Assembly: GCA_017459865.1 (NCBI GenBank)
Contig: JAFUCD010000010.1
Span: forward strand, 1 to 64,000
From: Oscillospiraceae bacterium
GTDB taxonomy: Bacteria; Bacillota_A; Clostridia; Oscillospirales; Oscillospiraceae
DNA length: 64,000 bases
Direction of reading: 5' to 3'
Under the pieces are notes generated by a model that did no database searches, was not told where the DNA came from, and was given only the letters and a program-made list of their open reading frames with translations. A program made the position numbers and the translations under genes. This document shows, piece by piece, positions 33,009 to 40,788 of the stretch. The stretch's first letter is position 1. Each line of letters begins with the position of its first letter.

Positions 33009-33890
33009 ATGAAATACAAATCCTGTAAAGAGATCTTTCTGCGAGACCCTTTCGTTATGAATTACAACGGCAAATACTATCTTTACGGCACGCGGAGCGA
33101 AACAGCTTTTGTCGGACAGGCGTATGGATTTGATGTCTATATCAGCGACGATCTGAAAAACTGGCGGGGGCCTGTTGAGGCCTTCCGAAGGCCGGATGGA
33201 TTCTGGAGCAGAAAGAGTTACTGGGCGCCGGAGGTGGTGTGCGCACATGACCGCTTTTATATGTTCGCAACTTTTGCCGATCAACTCGGAGGCCTTGGTA
33301 CCGCGGTGCTGACAGCCGATCATCCTGAGGGCCCTTTCTCACTCTGGTCGGACGGTTATGTGACGCCGCAAGCCAGGCGGTGCCTCGACGGAACGCTGCA
33401 TATCGCAGCAGATGGAACACCGTACATGGTGTTTTGTCACGAGTGGCGGCAGATCCGGGATGGCAGCATCTGCGCCGTCCGCCTCTCCGACGATCTCAGG
33501 GAGGCAAAAGGAGAGCCATTCCTCCTGTTCCACGCATCGGAAGCGAAGCCATATGTGAAGCCATACTTTTTTAGAAACTACGTGACAGACGGGCCGTTCC
33601 TGATCCGCACGGACGATGGGCGGCTGCATCTGCTCTGGTCCACCTATACGAAAAAGGGATATGTGCAGGCTATGGCCCATTCCGATACCGACGAGCTGAC
33701 CGGGAAATGGACACCCGATGCGGAGCTGCTCTATGACCGCAATGGCGGGCACGGAATGATTTTCCGGGATCAGGCAGGGCAGTATCAAATGTGTCTGCAT
33801 CAGCCGAACACCTTCCGCCGGGAGCATCCTACGTTCTACCCGCTGGAATATCGAAACAGTCGATTCTATGTACAGGAGGAGAACAGATGA
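33009..33890 (+). CDS. Glycoside hydrolase family 43
   Basis: 293 residues, five-bladed propeller. The three acidic catalytic residues are visible: Asp in FLRDPFVMNY (base), Asp in CLDGTLHIA, and Glu in FCHEWRQI (acid). SYWAPEVV is the conserved blade motif. Family activities are alpha-L-arabinofuranosidase, beta-xylosidase and galactanase. There is no signal peptide, so it acts on imported material. It lies four bases after the transporter and overlaps GH78 by four bases (ATGA). Confidence 0.87.
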   Translation: MKYKSCKEIFLRDPFVMNYNGKYYLYGTRSETAFVGQAYGFDVYISDDLKNWRGPVEAFRRPDGFWSRKSYWAPEVVCAHDRFYMFATFADQLGGLGTAVLTADHPEGPFSLWSDGYVTPQARRCLDGTLHIAADGTPYMVFCHEWRQIRDGSICAVRLSDDLREAKGEPFLLFHASEAKPYVKPYFFRNYVTDGPFLIRTDDGRLHLLWSTYTKKGYVQAMAHSDTDELTGKWTPDAELLYDRNGGHGMIFRDQAGQYQMCLHQPNTFRREHPTFYPLEYRNSRFYVQEENR

Positions 33891-36379
33891 TTGCCGTCCG
33901 ATTGCGAACCGAATACTTGAAAAATCCGATGGGGATCGACATCCAGCAGCCACGACTCATGTGGAACTGTGAGGGCGGCGTGAAGCAGACTGCCTACCAG
34001 ATTGTCACCGAGCGCTGGGACAGCGGCAAGGTCCAGAGCTCCTCCATGCGTACTGGCTATCCATTGGATCTTCAAAGCCGCGAGCGTGTCAACTGGAAAA
34101 TCCGGCTCTGGGATGAAAATGACGAGCCCGGTGAATACGCGGAGGGCTATTTCGAGATGGGGCTTCTGCACCCGACGGACTGGCAGGCGAAATGGATCAC
34201 CGGCAACTACCGGGTGAACCGAACGGAGCGTTATCCCGTGGACTGCTTTCGCCGGACCGTGGAGGTGCGGCAGCTGGTCGTCAGCGCGCGGCTGTATATC
34301 ACGGCCTGCGGCCTTTATGAGGCGCGTCTGGACGGGAAAAGGATCGGCGATTTCTGCCTTGCGCCAGGCATCACCGACTACCGGAAACGTGTGCAGTATC
34401 AGACCTACGACGTTACGGAGCTGCTGTCCGAAGGCAGCCATGATCTGACTGTACAGCTGGCGGACGGCTGGTACCGCGGCAGCTGCGGCGCGTGGGGACG
34501 CACGAACCAGTACGGCGCGGAAACAAAGCTGCTCGCCCAGCTGGAGATCACCTATTCTGACGGCAGCAGGGAGACGATCGGTACTGATGGAAACTGGGAA
34601 TGGTCGAACGACGGGCCGATCCGGTTTGCCGATAACAAGGACGGCGAGATCGTGGACGCCCGCTGCGCGCCAACGTACTCCGGCAGGGCAAAGCAAACGA
34701 ACCATTCTGTCACACCCACTGCCTCCGATAACGTTCCGGTCACCGAGCATGAGCGTTTTCAACCGGTTATCACTACAGCGCCCAACGGGAAAAAGCTTCT
34801 GGATTTCGGGCAGAATCTCGCGGGCTATGTTGCCTTCCGGGTGAACGCCCACGCCGGGCAACGCATGCTTTGGCGCTTCGGCGAGATGCTGGACGCGGAT
34901 GGCAACCTGACGCTGAAGAACATCCAGCTCTCCAATAAAAAGAAAACCACGCCGCTGCAGCAGATCGATTACACCTGCGCCGCGGGCGTGAACGAATACA
35001 AAACCACTTTCGCCGTTTTCGGCTTCCAGTATGCCGAGGTGGAGACCGATGTGGAGCTGGATGCGGAGGCGATCGAGGCCGTCGCCGTGTATTCCGACAT
35101 GGAGGAGACGTCGTCCTTTTCCTGCTCCAACGAGCTCTTGAACCGCTTTTATCGCGCCACGATTTGGTCCACCAAATCCAACAGCCTCGACCTGCCCACC
35201 GACTGCCCAACGCGCGAGCGCCATGGCTGGACGGGCGATGCGCAGATCTTTTATAACACCGCGTCGTATCTGTTCTGCTATGCGCCTTTCGGCAAAAAGT
35301 ATATCCGCGACATGTATGACTGGCAGCGGCGAGACGGCTGTCTGCCGCACATTGTCCCAGACGGCGGCGCGGACTTTTACATGTACACGATGAACGGCTC
35401 TGTCGGCTGGGCGGACGCCGGCGTGCTGATGCCATACCGGATGTGGAAGAAGTATGGAGATGCGGAGATCCTGCGCGAGTACTATGACCGCATGGCAAAG
35501 TATGCCGCCTTCATGATCCGGCGGATCAGCCGCGACGGCGTTGTGCGGCGCGGGCAGAGCTACGGCGAGTGGGCAGAGCCCGCGGATGTGCGCGCCTTCG
35601 CTGTGAAGGACTTTGTTCTTCCGCACCCGGAGGAGAGCACGGCCTACACCGCCTATGTGCTCCGGTGCATGGCGGAGATCGCACGGAAGCTTGACAAGAC
35701 AAACGACGCAGCCCGCTTTCAGAAAGCGTCGAATCGCTGCAGGGAGGCTTACAGCAAGCTGGTGCGGCAGGAAAAGCATTCTCTCGATACTGACCGACAG
35801 GCAAAGCTGGTGCGTCCGCTGGCGTTTGATCTGCTGGATGCAGAGCAGACCGCATTTGCAAAAGAACGTCTGCTTCTGGCCATGGAGCACTACGGATGGC
35901 GGCTCGGCACGGGCTTCCTCTCCACACCTCTGATTCTGGACGTGCTTTCGGAGATCGACATAGAAGCGGCCTATCAGTTACTCGAAAATGAAGAACTCCC
36001 CGGCTGGCTGAGTATGCCGAAGGCCGGAGCGACCACGATTTGGGAAGCTTGGGAGGGACCGAATTCCACCAGCGGCGGTATCGGCAGCCTGAACCATTAT
36101 TCCAAGGGTGCAGTTTGCGAATGGCTGTTCAAGACCGTGTGCGGCATCCGCGTGGACGGAGAGAATCATTTTGTGATCGCGCCGCAGCCCGGCGGACACT
36201 TCACCTTTGCCGAGGCAAGCTACAACAGTGTTTACGGCCAGGTGGAGAGCGGTTGGCGCTGTGAAAACGGCAGGGTGGAGTATACCGTCACGATCCCGGC
36301 CAACACGACGGCGGAGTTCATTACCCCTGACGGAACGAGACGGACGCTTCACGCCGGGGAGAACAATATCGCAGGCTGA
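33887..36379 (+). CDS. Alpha-L-rhamnosidase, GH78
   Basis: 830 residues. The N-terminal beta domains (MGIDIQQPRLMWNC) precede the rhamnosidase concanavalin-like region (TACGLYEARLDGKRIGD, QLADGWYRGSCGAWG) and the alpha/alpha barrel with DLPTDCPTRERHGWTGDAQ, which carries the acidic catalytic Asp and Glu, then SYGEWAEP and TIWEAWEG. Cytosolic. It releases terminal rhamnose from pectin fragments, flavonoids or saponins. ATG 33887 overlaps the GH43 stop and follows AGGAGG. Confidence 0.92.
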   Translation: MIAVRLRTEYLKNPMGIDIQQPRLMWNCEGGVKQTAYQIVTERWDSGKVQSSSMRTGYPLDLQSRERVNWKIRLWDENDEPGEYAEGYFEMGLLHPTDWQAKWITGNYRVNRTERYPVDCFRRTVEVRQLVVSARLYITACGLYEARLDGKRIGDFCLAPGITDYRKRVQYQTYDVTELLSEGSHDLTVQLADGWYRGSCGAWGRTNQYGAETKLLAQLEITYSDGSRETIGTDGNWEWSNDGPIRFADNKDGEIVDARCAPTYSGRAKQTNHSVTPTASDNVPVTEHERFQPVITTAPNGKKLLDFGQNLAGYVAFRVNAHAGQRMLWRFGEMLDADGNLTLKNIQLSNKKKTTPLQQIDYTCAAGVNEYKTTFAVFGFQYAEVETDVELDAEAIEAVAVYSDMEETSSFSCSNELLNRFYRATIWSTKSNSLDLPTDCPTRERHGWTGDAQIFYNTASYLFCYAPFGKKYIRDMYDWQRRDGCLPHIVPDGGADFYMYTMNGSVGWADAGVLMPYRMWKKYGDAEILREYYDRMAKYAAFMIRRISRDGVVRRGQSYGEWAEPADVRAFAVKDFVLPHPEESTAYTAYVLRCMAEIARKLDKTNDAARFQKASNRCREAYSKLVRQEKHSLDTDRQAKLVRPLAFDLLDAEQTAFAKERLLLAMEHYGWRLGTGFLSTPLILDVLSEIDIEAAYQLLENEELPGWLSMPKAGATTIWEAWEGPNSTSGGIGSLNHYSKGAVCEWLFKTVCGIRVDGENHFVIAPQPGGHFTFAEASYNSVYGQVESGWRCENGRVEYTVTIPANTTAEFITPDGTRRTLHAGENNIAG

Positions 36380-36490
36380 ACCAATGTAAAAAAGCTCGCG
36401 CCGGAGTTTTTACGTTTGGCACAGGACGATGTGAAGCAAAGCATTCTGGAGTCAAATACTACTTTTGACCATAAAAATTCCTATAAGTAG
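36380..36490 (+). other. Open in-frame stretch after the GH78 stop (possible gene remnant)
   Basis: Immediately after the GH78 TGA the same frame stays open for 36 codons, including KLAPEFLRLAQDDVKQSI, and ends in TAG. It has protein-like composition but no start codon or ribosome-binding site. It could be the tail of a lost gene at the edge of the island or chance. Confidence 0.25.
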
Positions 36491-36535
36491 AAAGAAAAAC
36501 ACCCGGATCCGTGAAGAAGACTACGAATCCGGGTG
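36491..36535 (-). terminator. Intrinsic terminator, leftward
   Basis: CACCCGGAT pairs with ATCCGGGTG (36500-36508 with 36527-36535) and is followed on the minus strand by TTTTTCTTT. It backs up the hipA terminator at 36629-36679 and may also serve the GH operon. Confidence 0.65.
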
Positions 36536-36628
36536 AAGTATCTTTGCTGTTTGGGGTTAATTTTTGTAAATCTCGCTTCGAGACGCTATTTGTCAAGGTG
36601 TTTTTTTCATAGATTCTCCTGTGCAAAT

Positions 36629-36679
36629 GGAAAAAAAGAAACAGACCGACGGACTCTTTTTCAAGATTCATCGGTCTGT
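36629..36679 (-). terminator. Intrinsic terminator of the first hipA unit
   Basis: ACAGACCGATG pairs with CGTCGGTCTGT (one G-U), followed on the minus strand by a long T-rich run. It starts about 30 bases past the hipA stop. Confidence 0.75.
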
Positions 36680-36708
36680 TGTTATATGGCGAATTTTGCT
36701 TGAGTGTG

Positions 36709-37599
36709 TCACTCCCTCTTTTCGAGGCTGGCAAGAGAGAAGTCCAAAATACGAGCTTTCCGTTCTGTCAGCATCGTCAGATAAAACCGCTTTTGGAGGT
36801 CGCTCATAAACGGAGTGGCGTCAATGATCTCTTTGATATTATCCATATTAATCCGGGGAACGATGCGCTTCAGAGCCCGGTTACAGTCCTCGTTCTGCAA
36901 GGAGGAAATGAAGTCAAAATACTTGATCTTCTTTCCGTTCATGGTGATGGCGGAGGTGGGAATGTCAAAGATACGGAAATTTCGCTCATTCTCATCCGCA
37001 AGCACGGCCTCCATGATGTCCTCGTCCGCCTGAGGATAGAGGCTGCTGCCGCAGTCATAGACCGGGGCAAGAGTCATTTCGTCGGTCACGGTGTTGTAGA
37101 GAAAGCCCCAGTTACCGTTATGTCGATCCCAGTTTCCGATCAGAGCGTCCACGATGAACATATCCCAAAAGCGTTTCAGCAGCTCCGCGCTGTCCACGGC
37201 GGTCTGTTCCTCAAAGGTATAGAGAATATCGGACAGCTCCGTTCCGTAACCGTTGCGCTCGGAATCGATCATCTGATTCTTCAGAGAAGCAAAGTCCTGC
37301 AGGGTCACGCCCGGCTCGGTAAAATCGCGGCAGGCCACGACGATCTTTTTCTTTCCTCGGACGGTATAGGTGCCGAGGAGCGTTTTCTGCACAGGGATAC
37401 CAATACTCTCATAGATCTGACAGCCGAGATATTCCGAGAAGCAGCTGTTGCTGTAACTCATATCCGGGTTTCGCTTGGCTTGCGCCGGGAATTTGAGCAT
37501 ATATTGCTCGCCATCATAGATCACGGAGATTTTGTTTCCGTTGGCGCCGGCGTAGGCTTTATTCTTCTTTTTCAATTCCGTAAAATCAATGGTGGTCAA
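36709..37599 (-). CDS. HipA-like serine/threonine kinase
   Basis: 296 residues. The catalytic loop is NWDRHNGNWGF, preceded by WDMFIVDALIG, and the metal-binding motif is PVYDCGSS. ISVIYDGEQYMLKFPAQ is the beta-strand region carrying the conserved Lys. It is shorter than HipA (440 residues) and lacks the N-terminal subdomain, like CtkA/HipT-type kinases. The start is TTG 37599, four bases after the stop of the XRE gene, so the two form a hipBA-like pair. The expected role is growth-arrest toxin or regulatory kinase; substrate unknown. Confidence 0.8.
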   Translation of the reverse strand: MTTIDFTELKKKNKAYAGANGNKISVIYDGEQYMLKFPAQAKRNPDMSYSNSCFSEYLGCQIYESIGIPVQKTLLGTYTVRGKKKIVVACRDFTEPGVTLQDFASLKNQMIDSERNGYGTELSDILYTFEEQTAVDSAELLKRFWDMFIVDALIGNWDRHNGNWGFLYNTVTDEMTLAPVYDCGSSLYPQADEDIMEAVLADENERNFRIFDIPTSAITMNGKKIKYFDFISSLQNEDCNRALKRIVPRINMDNIKEIIDATPFMSDLQKRFYLTMLTERKARILDFSLASLEKRE

Positions 37600-37603
37600 T
37601 GCT

Positions 37604-38053
37604 TCACGCCCTTTCGATTCTTAAATACTTTTCGCGAAGATACCACGCCTGCTCGGGGCTGATGATCTGATTGACCTCCGCATTGTTGATATCCGTTTGC
37701 AAATTACAGTAGTCGCAGTCCCAGCGCAAATACTTTTCACCACGATCAAGTTTGTCCCATGCCGCCTTCATCACGCTGACAGAATCCGCGAGGAACGGCG
37801 GCAGACCGCACTCCAGATAGGCTTGATCTTTCGGCAGTCCTGTCGTGTGATCGTAGGGAGAGGATAGCTCCATCATATCCTCCATTGTGCAATTAAGCGC
37901 CCTGGCGAGCTGCTGGACGGTCTTCGCGGAGCAGCGTTCAATGTCGCTCCTGCCGGCGCAGATGTCCATGATCGTTGTTTTCGGCACACCGCTGATTTTG
38001 GAAAGATGATATTTACTCATCTGTCGCTGGTCGAGAAGAGATTGTAAATCCAT
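37604..38053 (-). CDS. XRE-family HTH protein, HipB-like partner
   Basis: 149 residues. The N-terminal HTH (MDLQSLLDQRQMSKYHLSKI, then SGVPKTTIMDICAGR) recognises DNA. The C-terminal half (PFLADSVSVMKAAWDKLDRG, ISPEQAWYLREKYL) is an unassigned domain with several acidic residues, perhaps the kinase-binding part. ATG 38053 follows GAGGTG. It likely represses its own promoter through the TCGGCACGCCGA palindrome and counteracts the HipA-like kinase. Confidence 0.8.
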   Translation of the reverse strand: MDLQSLLDQRQMSKYHLSKISGVPKTTIMDICAGRSDIERCSAKTVQQLARALNCTMEDMMELSSPYDHTTGLPKDQAYLECGLPPFLADSVSVMKAAWDKLDRGEKYLRWDCDYCNLQTDINNAEVNQIISPEQAWYLREKYLRIERA

Positions 38054-38081
38054 ATCGCGCACCTCTTTTCTGATTGCCTTT

Positions 38082-38110
38082 ATTATATCGGCACGCCGAC
38101 CTAATGTCAA
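38082..38110 (-). promoter_or_regulatory. Consensus promoter with internal operator (xre-hipA)
   Basis: TTGACA, 17-base spacer, TATAAT, a perfect consensus read leftward. The spacer contains the near-palindrome TCGGCACGCCGA (38088-38099), placed for repression by the XRE protein. Confidence 0.85.
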
Positions 38111-38111
38111 G

Positions 38112-38153
38112 AGAACAGAGCCGTGACAACCTGCATCATCACGGCTCCGTTCT
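38112..38153 (-). terminator. Hairpin upstream of the xre promoter
   Basis: GAGCCGTGA (38118-38126) pairs with TCACGGCTC (38139-38147), extended by AGAAC/GTTCT. No T-tract. It probably insulates the xre promoter from upstream leftward transcription. Confidence 0.5.
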
Positions 38154-38171
38154 GATCTTAGCCATTTTTAC

Positions 38172-38396
38172 TTAGCTGAAAACAAGTTCCAACAACACAA
38201 TTTCCTCTTCGGCCTGCCGGATACTGTTCATCAGCCCTACCCATTTCATCTGATCGGTGACTTTCAGTTCCTCCGTCATGCCCTCGGACTTTGCCATCTG
38301 CACTATGAGTTGCTCTGTCCGGGAACGTGCCGTCTGCTCGATCTCCATAAGGTGTGCTGTCAGTCTGCCGCTGGTCAAAAGATTGGTATAACATAG
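38172..38396 (-). pseudogene. TnpV transposon-protein remnant (C-terminal part)
   Basis: About 75 codons ending in stop at 38172. The segment LLTSGRLTAHLMEIEQTARS, followed by ERLI-like, GMTEELKV and QMKWVGLMNSIRQAEEE motifs, matches the C-terminal half of TnpV proteins carried by Firmicutes transposons and ICEs (typical LLTSGKL...MNNIR pattern). The N-terminal half is missing and no start with a ribosome-binding site exists; upstream sequence is unrelated and AT-rich. This marks a past insertion or deletion within the island. Confidence 0.75.
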
Positions 38397-38491
38397 ATTT
38401 TTAGATTGTATCTGTTCTTTGCTTTACATGTGCATTTCAGACTTCAACACTTCTTAGCCTGCGCTGAAAGGCTGTACCTCCGGAATCTGTA

Positions 38492-39304
38492 TCAAGGAGT
38501 GATAAAAATAGGATACCTTTTGTATTGCTCAAACAGTACATTCTCTACTCGAGTGAGAAATTGTGCAGGATAATAGTCCGAGAGCTCACGAAGGACATTT
38601 AAAAGATCGTTTCTGCTTAGTTGCAGTCGGAGCTGTTGCCCATATAGCTGCTCTGCTGCGGAAACCTGCTCATTGAAATCCTCAGAAAATGGCTTCGCGC
38701 GAATGCGCGATATGCAGCTGTATATATCTTCAGTCAGCGGATAGTCGTTCATATCTGATAGAAGAGAGAGACCGTGGTCGAATAGCGGGCATAACCGAAA
38801 TTCCTTCGTTTTCTCGTTGCGAAGAACGGCAAGGTTATTCGTATGACGATCTTCGTTCAGAAAAAATGCATCCAGCTCCAGTATCGCAGTGATATATGCT
38901 CCGACATCTTTAAGCTTGGTCGTCTCTTCAATGAAACGAACTGTATAAGCGATTTTCTCCACTGGTTCCATTTGTGCAATATATGCTGCGAGTCCCTGGC
39001 CGTAAAATGTGCGATGCAGACGCTCAAGTGGGATGAGCATTTCATCGGATGATTTGAAATTGTTGCTTGCACATCCGGTTTTCGTTCCGGAATCCGTAAG
39101 GATCTGTATAGGAGTGTACCGAACAAATTCTTTTATGTTGCTTAACTCCAGTACCCTGGATACAACAACTTCCGATAGCGCTTCGTATCCCATGTGATCA
39201 GCTTTATACCACACATCTCCCAATCGCCACTTCGGTTGATCCCCTTTGGAAGTGTGGTTTTGGAGCGGCTCTTTTGAGAGTCCGCGTATATCAATAGTTT
39301 GCAT
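38492..39304 (-). CDS. HipA-like kinase (second, divergent type)
   Basis: 270 residues. AILELDAFFLNEDRHTNNLA is the catalytic loop and PLFDHGLSLL the metal-binding motif; KWRLGDVWYKADHMGYEA is the N-terminal strand region with the likely ATP-binding Lys. It lacks the HipA N-terminal domain. It overlaps the upstream HTH gene by 14 bases, so they are translationally coupled. It differs from the kinase at 36709 in sequence and partner. Possible roles: toxin of a kinase-type toxin-antitoxin system, phage defence, or a regulatory kinase. Confidence 0.78.
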   Translation of the reverse strand: MQTIDIRGLSKEPLQNHTSKGDQPKWRLGDVWYKADHMGYEALSEVVVSRVLELSNIKEFVRYTPIQILTDSGTKTGCASNNFKSSDEMLIPLERLHRTFYGQGLAAYIAQMEPVEKIAYTVRFIEETTKLKDVGAYITAILELDAFFLNEDRHTNNLAVLRNEKTKEFRLCPLFDHGLSLLSDMNDYPLTEDIYSCISRIRAKPFSEDFNEQVSAAEQLYGQQLRLQLSRNDLLNVLRELSDYYPAQFLTRVENVLFEQYKRYPIFITP

Positions 39305-39887
39305 GCTTTTCGCCTCTCTTCTTATATCGAATCTTTAGCCAGAGCGCATCATCAGCTGTGCGCCCTTTTGTTTTCTCTACGATTTGCAATGGATCATAAT
39401 CTGTCAGACCATAAGCACGCAATAATTCGTTTTTGTCTCCTCGCGTATCAGGGAAACAGCGATCGGCGAGAAACTGCTCAAAGTCATGCCAGGTAGGCTC
39501 GCTAATAACGCCAAACGCCCGATGCAAATAATCGTCGGTCTGGTTTTGAATATAGATCTTTTGGTGAAGATAATCGACGTCAATCACAGTACAGGGATGT
39601 GTTTTGTACATAAGAATCATTCGCATTGTGCAGTCTTGAGGGATCGGCGGAGTCAGATATCGCCCAACGACTTGTCTGGATGTTCCAAAGCAATCCGCAA
39701 TTTCCTGTACCGTCTTGCCTTCATCTCGGAACCTTCGCATTTTAGCTACCTCTTTTTCCGAAAACTTTTTCTTCCTTCCGGCGTTTCTTGGATTCTTTTT
39801 TTCTACAAGCTGTGCGATCTTCCGCAGTTCATGCTCGTTATCAGTTCCAAACAATTCTATACAAAGCTGCCGATAATCTGTTTTCAT
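39291..39887 (-). CDS. HTH protein paired with the second HipA-like kinase
   Basis: 198 residues. RNAGRKKKFSEKEVAKMRRF and then EGKTVQEIADCFGTSRQVVG form a resolvase/Hin-type HTH (about residues 35-80), not an XRE fold. The C-terminal 115 residues (MRMILMYKTHPCTVIDVDYLHQK and on) are an unassigned domain. It is the first gene of the pair, downstream of a consensus promoter with a 7-bp inverted repeat just past the -10. Likely autorepressor and possibly antitoxin, but this domain pairing is not one I can match to a described system. GAGGTG ribosome-binding site. Confidence 0.72.
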   Translation of the reverse strand: MKTDYRQLCIELFGTDNEHELRKIAQLVEKKNPRNAGRKKKFSEKEVAKMRRFRDEGKTVQEIADCFGTSRQVVGRYLTPPIPQDCTMRMILMYKTHPCTVIDVDYLHQKIYIQNQTDDYLHRAFGVISEPTWHDFEQFLADRCFPDTRGDKNELLRAYGLTDYDPLQIVEKTKGRTADDALWLKIRYKKRGEKHANY

Positions 39888-39913
39888 GACGAATCACCTC
39901 GCATTTTGGAAAA

Positions 39914-39964
39914 GCAACTATTTTAATTTAGTTGCATTATATCATCAATACCAGAAGGCGTCAA
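39914..39964 (-). promoter_or_regulatory. Promoter and operator of the HTH-kinase pair
   Basis: TTGACG, 17-base spacer, TATAAT (39936-39964) read leftward, immediately followed by the perfect inverted repeat GCAACTA/TAGTTGC (39914-39920 with 39929-39935) covering the start region. Confidence 0.8.
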
Positions 39965-40002
39965 GTCGTATGGTGACTATTACACAGTTGCGTCAATACT
40001 TT

Positions 40003-40037
40003 GGGGCATCTCCGTCTAATAAAGGTGAAGATGCCCC
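40003..40037 (-). terminator. Hairpin after the 58-aa gene
   Basis: GGGGCATCT (40003-40011) pairs with AGATGCCCC (40029-40037). Weak T content on both sides. It lies about 25 bases past the stop of the small gene. Confidence 0.5.
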
Positions 40038-40061
40038 GCAATCATTTTCTGATCCGTGTGC

Positions 40062-40238
40062 TTACGAAATCTTTTCTTTCTCTGCCGGATAAGCAGGGAA
40101 GACCGCTGCAGTTCCTGCAATGGCTTTTCGGCCTGCGCGGATAACGCGCTCGCGGATGAGTTCGGACGCCGGCTTCGTTCCGACGAAGGTGCGCTCGACG
40201 CGATAGAGCCCGCGGCCAAGCTTGTATTCTTTCACCAT
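40062..40238 (-). CDS. Small uncharacterised protein (58 aa)
   Basis: A short frame with a strong ribosome-binding site (AAGGAGG, six bases before ATG) and a hairpin after its stop. The basic N-terminal part EYKLGRGLYRVERTFVGTKP continues into a helix rich in Arg and Ile (SELIRERVIRAG). No membrane segment or signal. I do not recognise a family. Its place among transposon debris suggests it came with a mobile element. Confidence 0.6.
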   Translation of the reverse strand: MVKEYKLGRGLYRVERTFVGTKPASELIRERVIRAGRKAIAGTAAVFPAYPAEKEKIS

Positions 40239-40386
40239 GTTGGTGCCTCCTTCTTAAGAAATGTACATAAAACCGAGCAGGGAAGTGATTCCCGTCGATT
40301 GAGCGGTATAGACGATAAAAAGTCCTGCAGAAACAAGTCGGAAGTCGTTTTAAATGGTAATATGTGTAAAATTTTGTTGTAGTGGG

Positions 40387-40476
40387 TACACCATCCTCGG
40401 AAGCGGCCTCCATCTTGAAACGGTTCATCGCCTCGCGAGCATTGGGGTTCACGAGATTGTTGCTGGACTTCGCCAT
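40387..40476 (-). pseudogene. Truncated alpha/beta-type small acid-soluble spore protein
   Basis: The start has a good AAAAGGAG site. Residues 1-30 read as a spore SASP: NLVNPNAREAMNRFKMEAAS followed by EDGV, including the A-S-E germination-protease site. After codon 30 the frame gives no SASP-like sequence; the expected second half with its conserved GG motif is missing, though YNK appears in a neighbouring frame. A deletion or insertion has removed the C-terminal half, and the in-frame continuation to 40042 is unrelated. It indicates a spore-forming host. Confidence 0.7.
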
Positions 40477-40710
40477 CTTGTTTCACTCCTTTTCCTATTC
40501 GGGATCACTCCCGGTCATATTGTGTGCAGATCTGCGTGAAAGATACGGAAAAAACGATTTGTTTGTAACTTTCCGTTTCATCACGTCTTCTCTGCGTCGA
40601 AAACAGTTTGTGCAGGATCCATTTCGTTTACACATGAAATATCAACCAATCGCGACTTTCTCTATCTTGTTAAATGAATATTTTAAATCGACAAACATGA
40701 AAATTCCGTA
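40477..40710. other. Intergenic stretch, no gene seen
   Basis: AT-rich region between the SASP remnant and the next promoter. It holds the SASP ribosome-binding site at its left edge. No convincing coding frame, RNA motif or repeat was recognised. Confidence 0.5.
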
Positions 40711-40739
40711 TTGAATCTATGAACCATTTTCTGTATCAT
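40711..40739 (+). promoter_or_regulatory. Promoter of the flavoprotein gene
   Basis: TTGAAT, 17-base spacer, TATCAT, about 50 bases before the ATG. Confidence 0.6.
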
Positions 40740-40788
40740 AAGATTGCGGTTCAGGCAAAATGCATCTACAAAAAGGAGAGAAAAATTT

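Noticed and set aside
33866..35890. A 674-codon open frame antisense to the rhamnosidase
   Set aside because: Same codon-bias artefact; the sense strand has complete GH78 motifs.
36380..40788. Prophage or intact integrative element
   Set aside because: No integrase, terminase, relaxase or structural gene and no clear flanking direct repeats were found; only transposon fragments remain.
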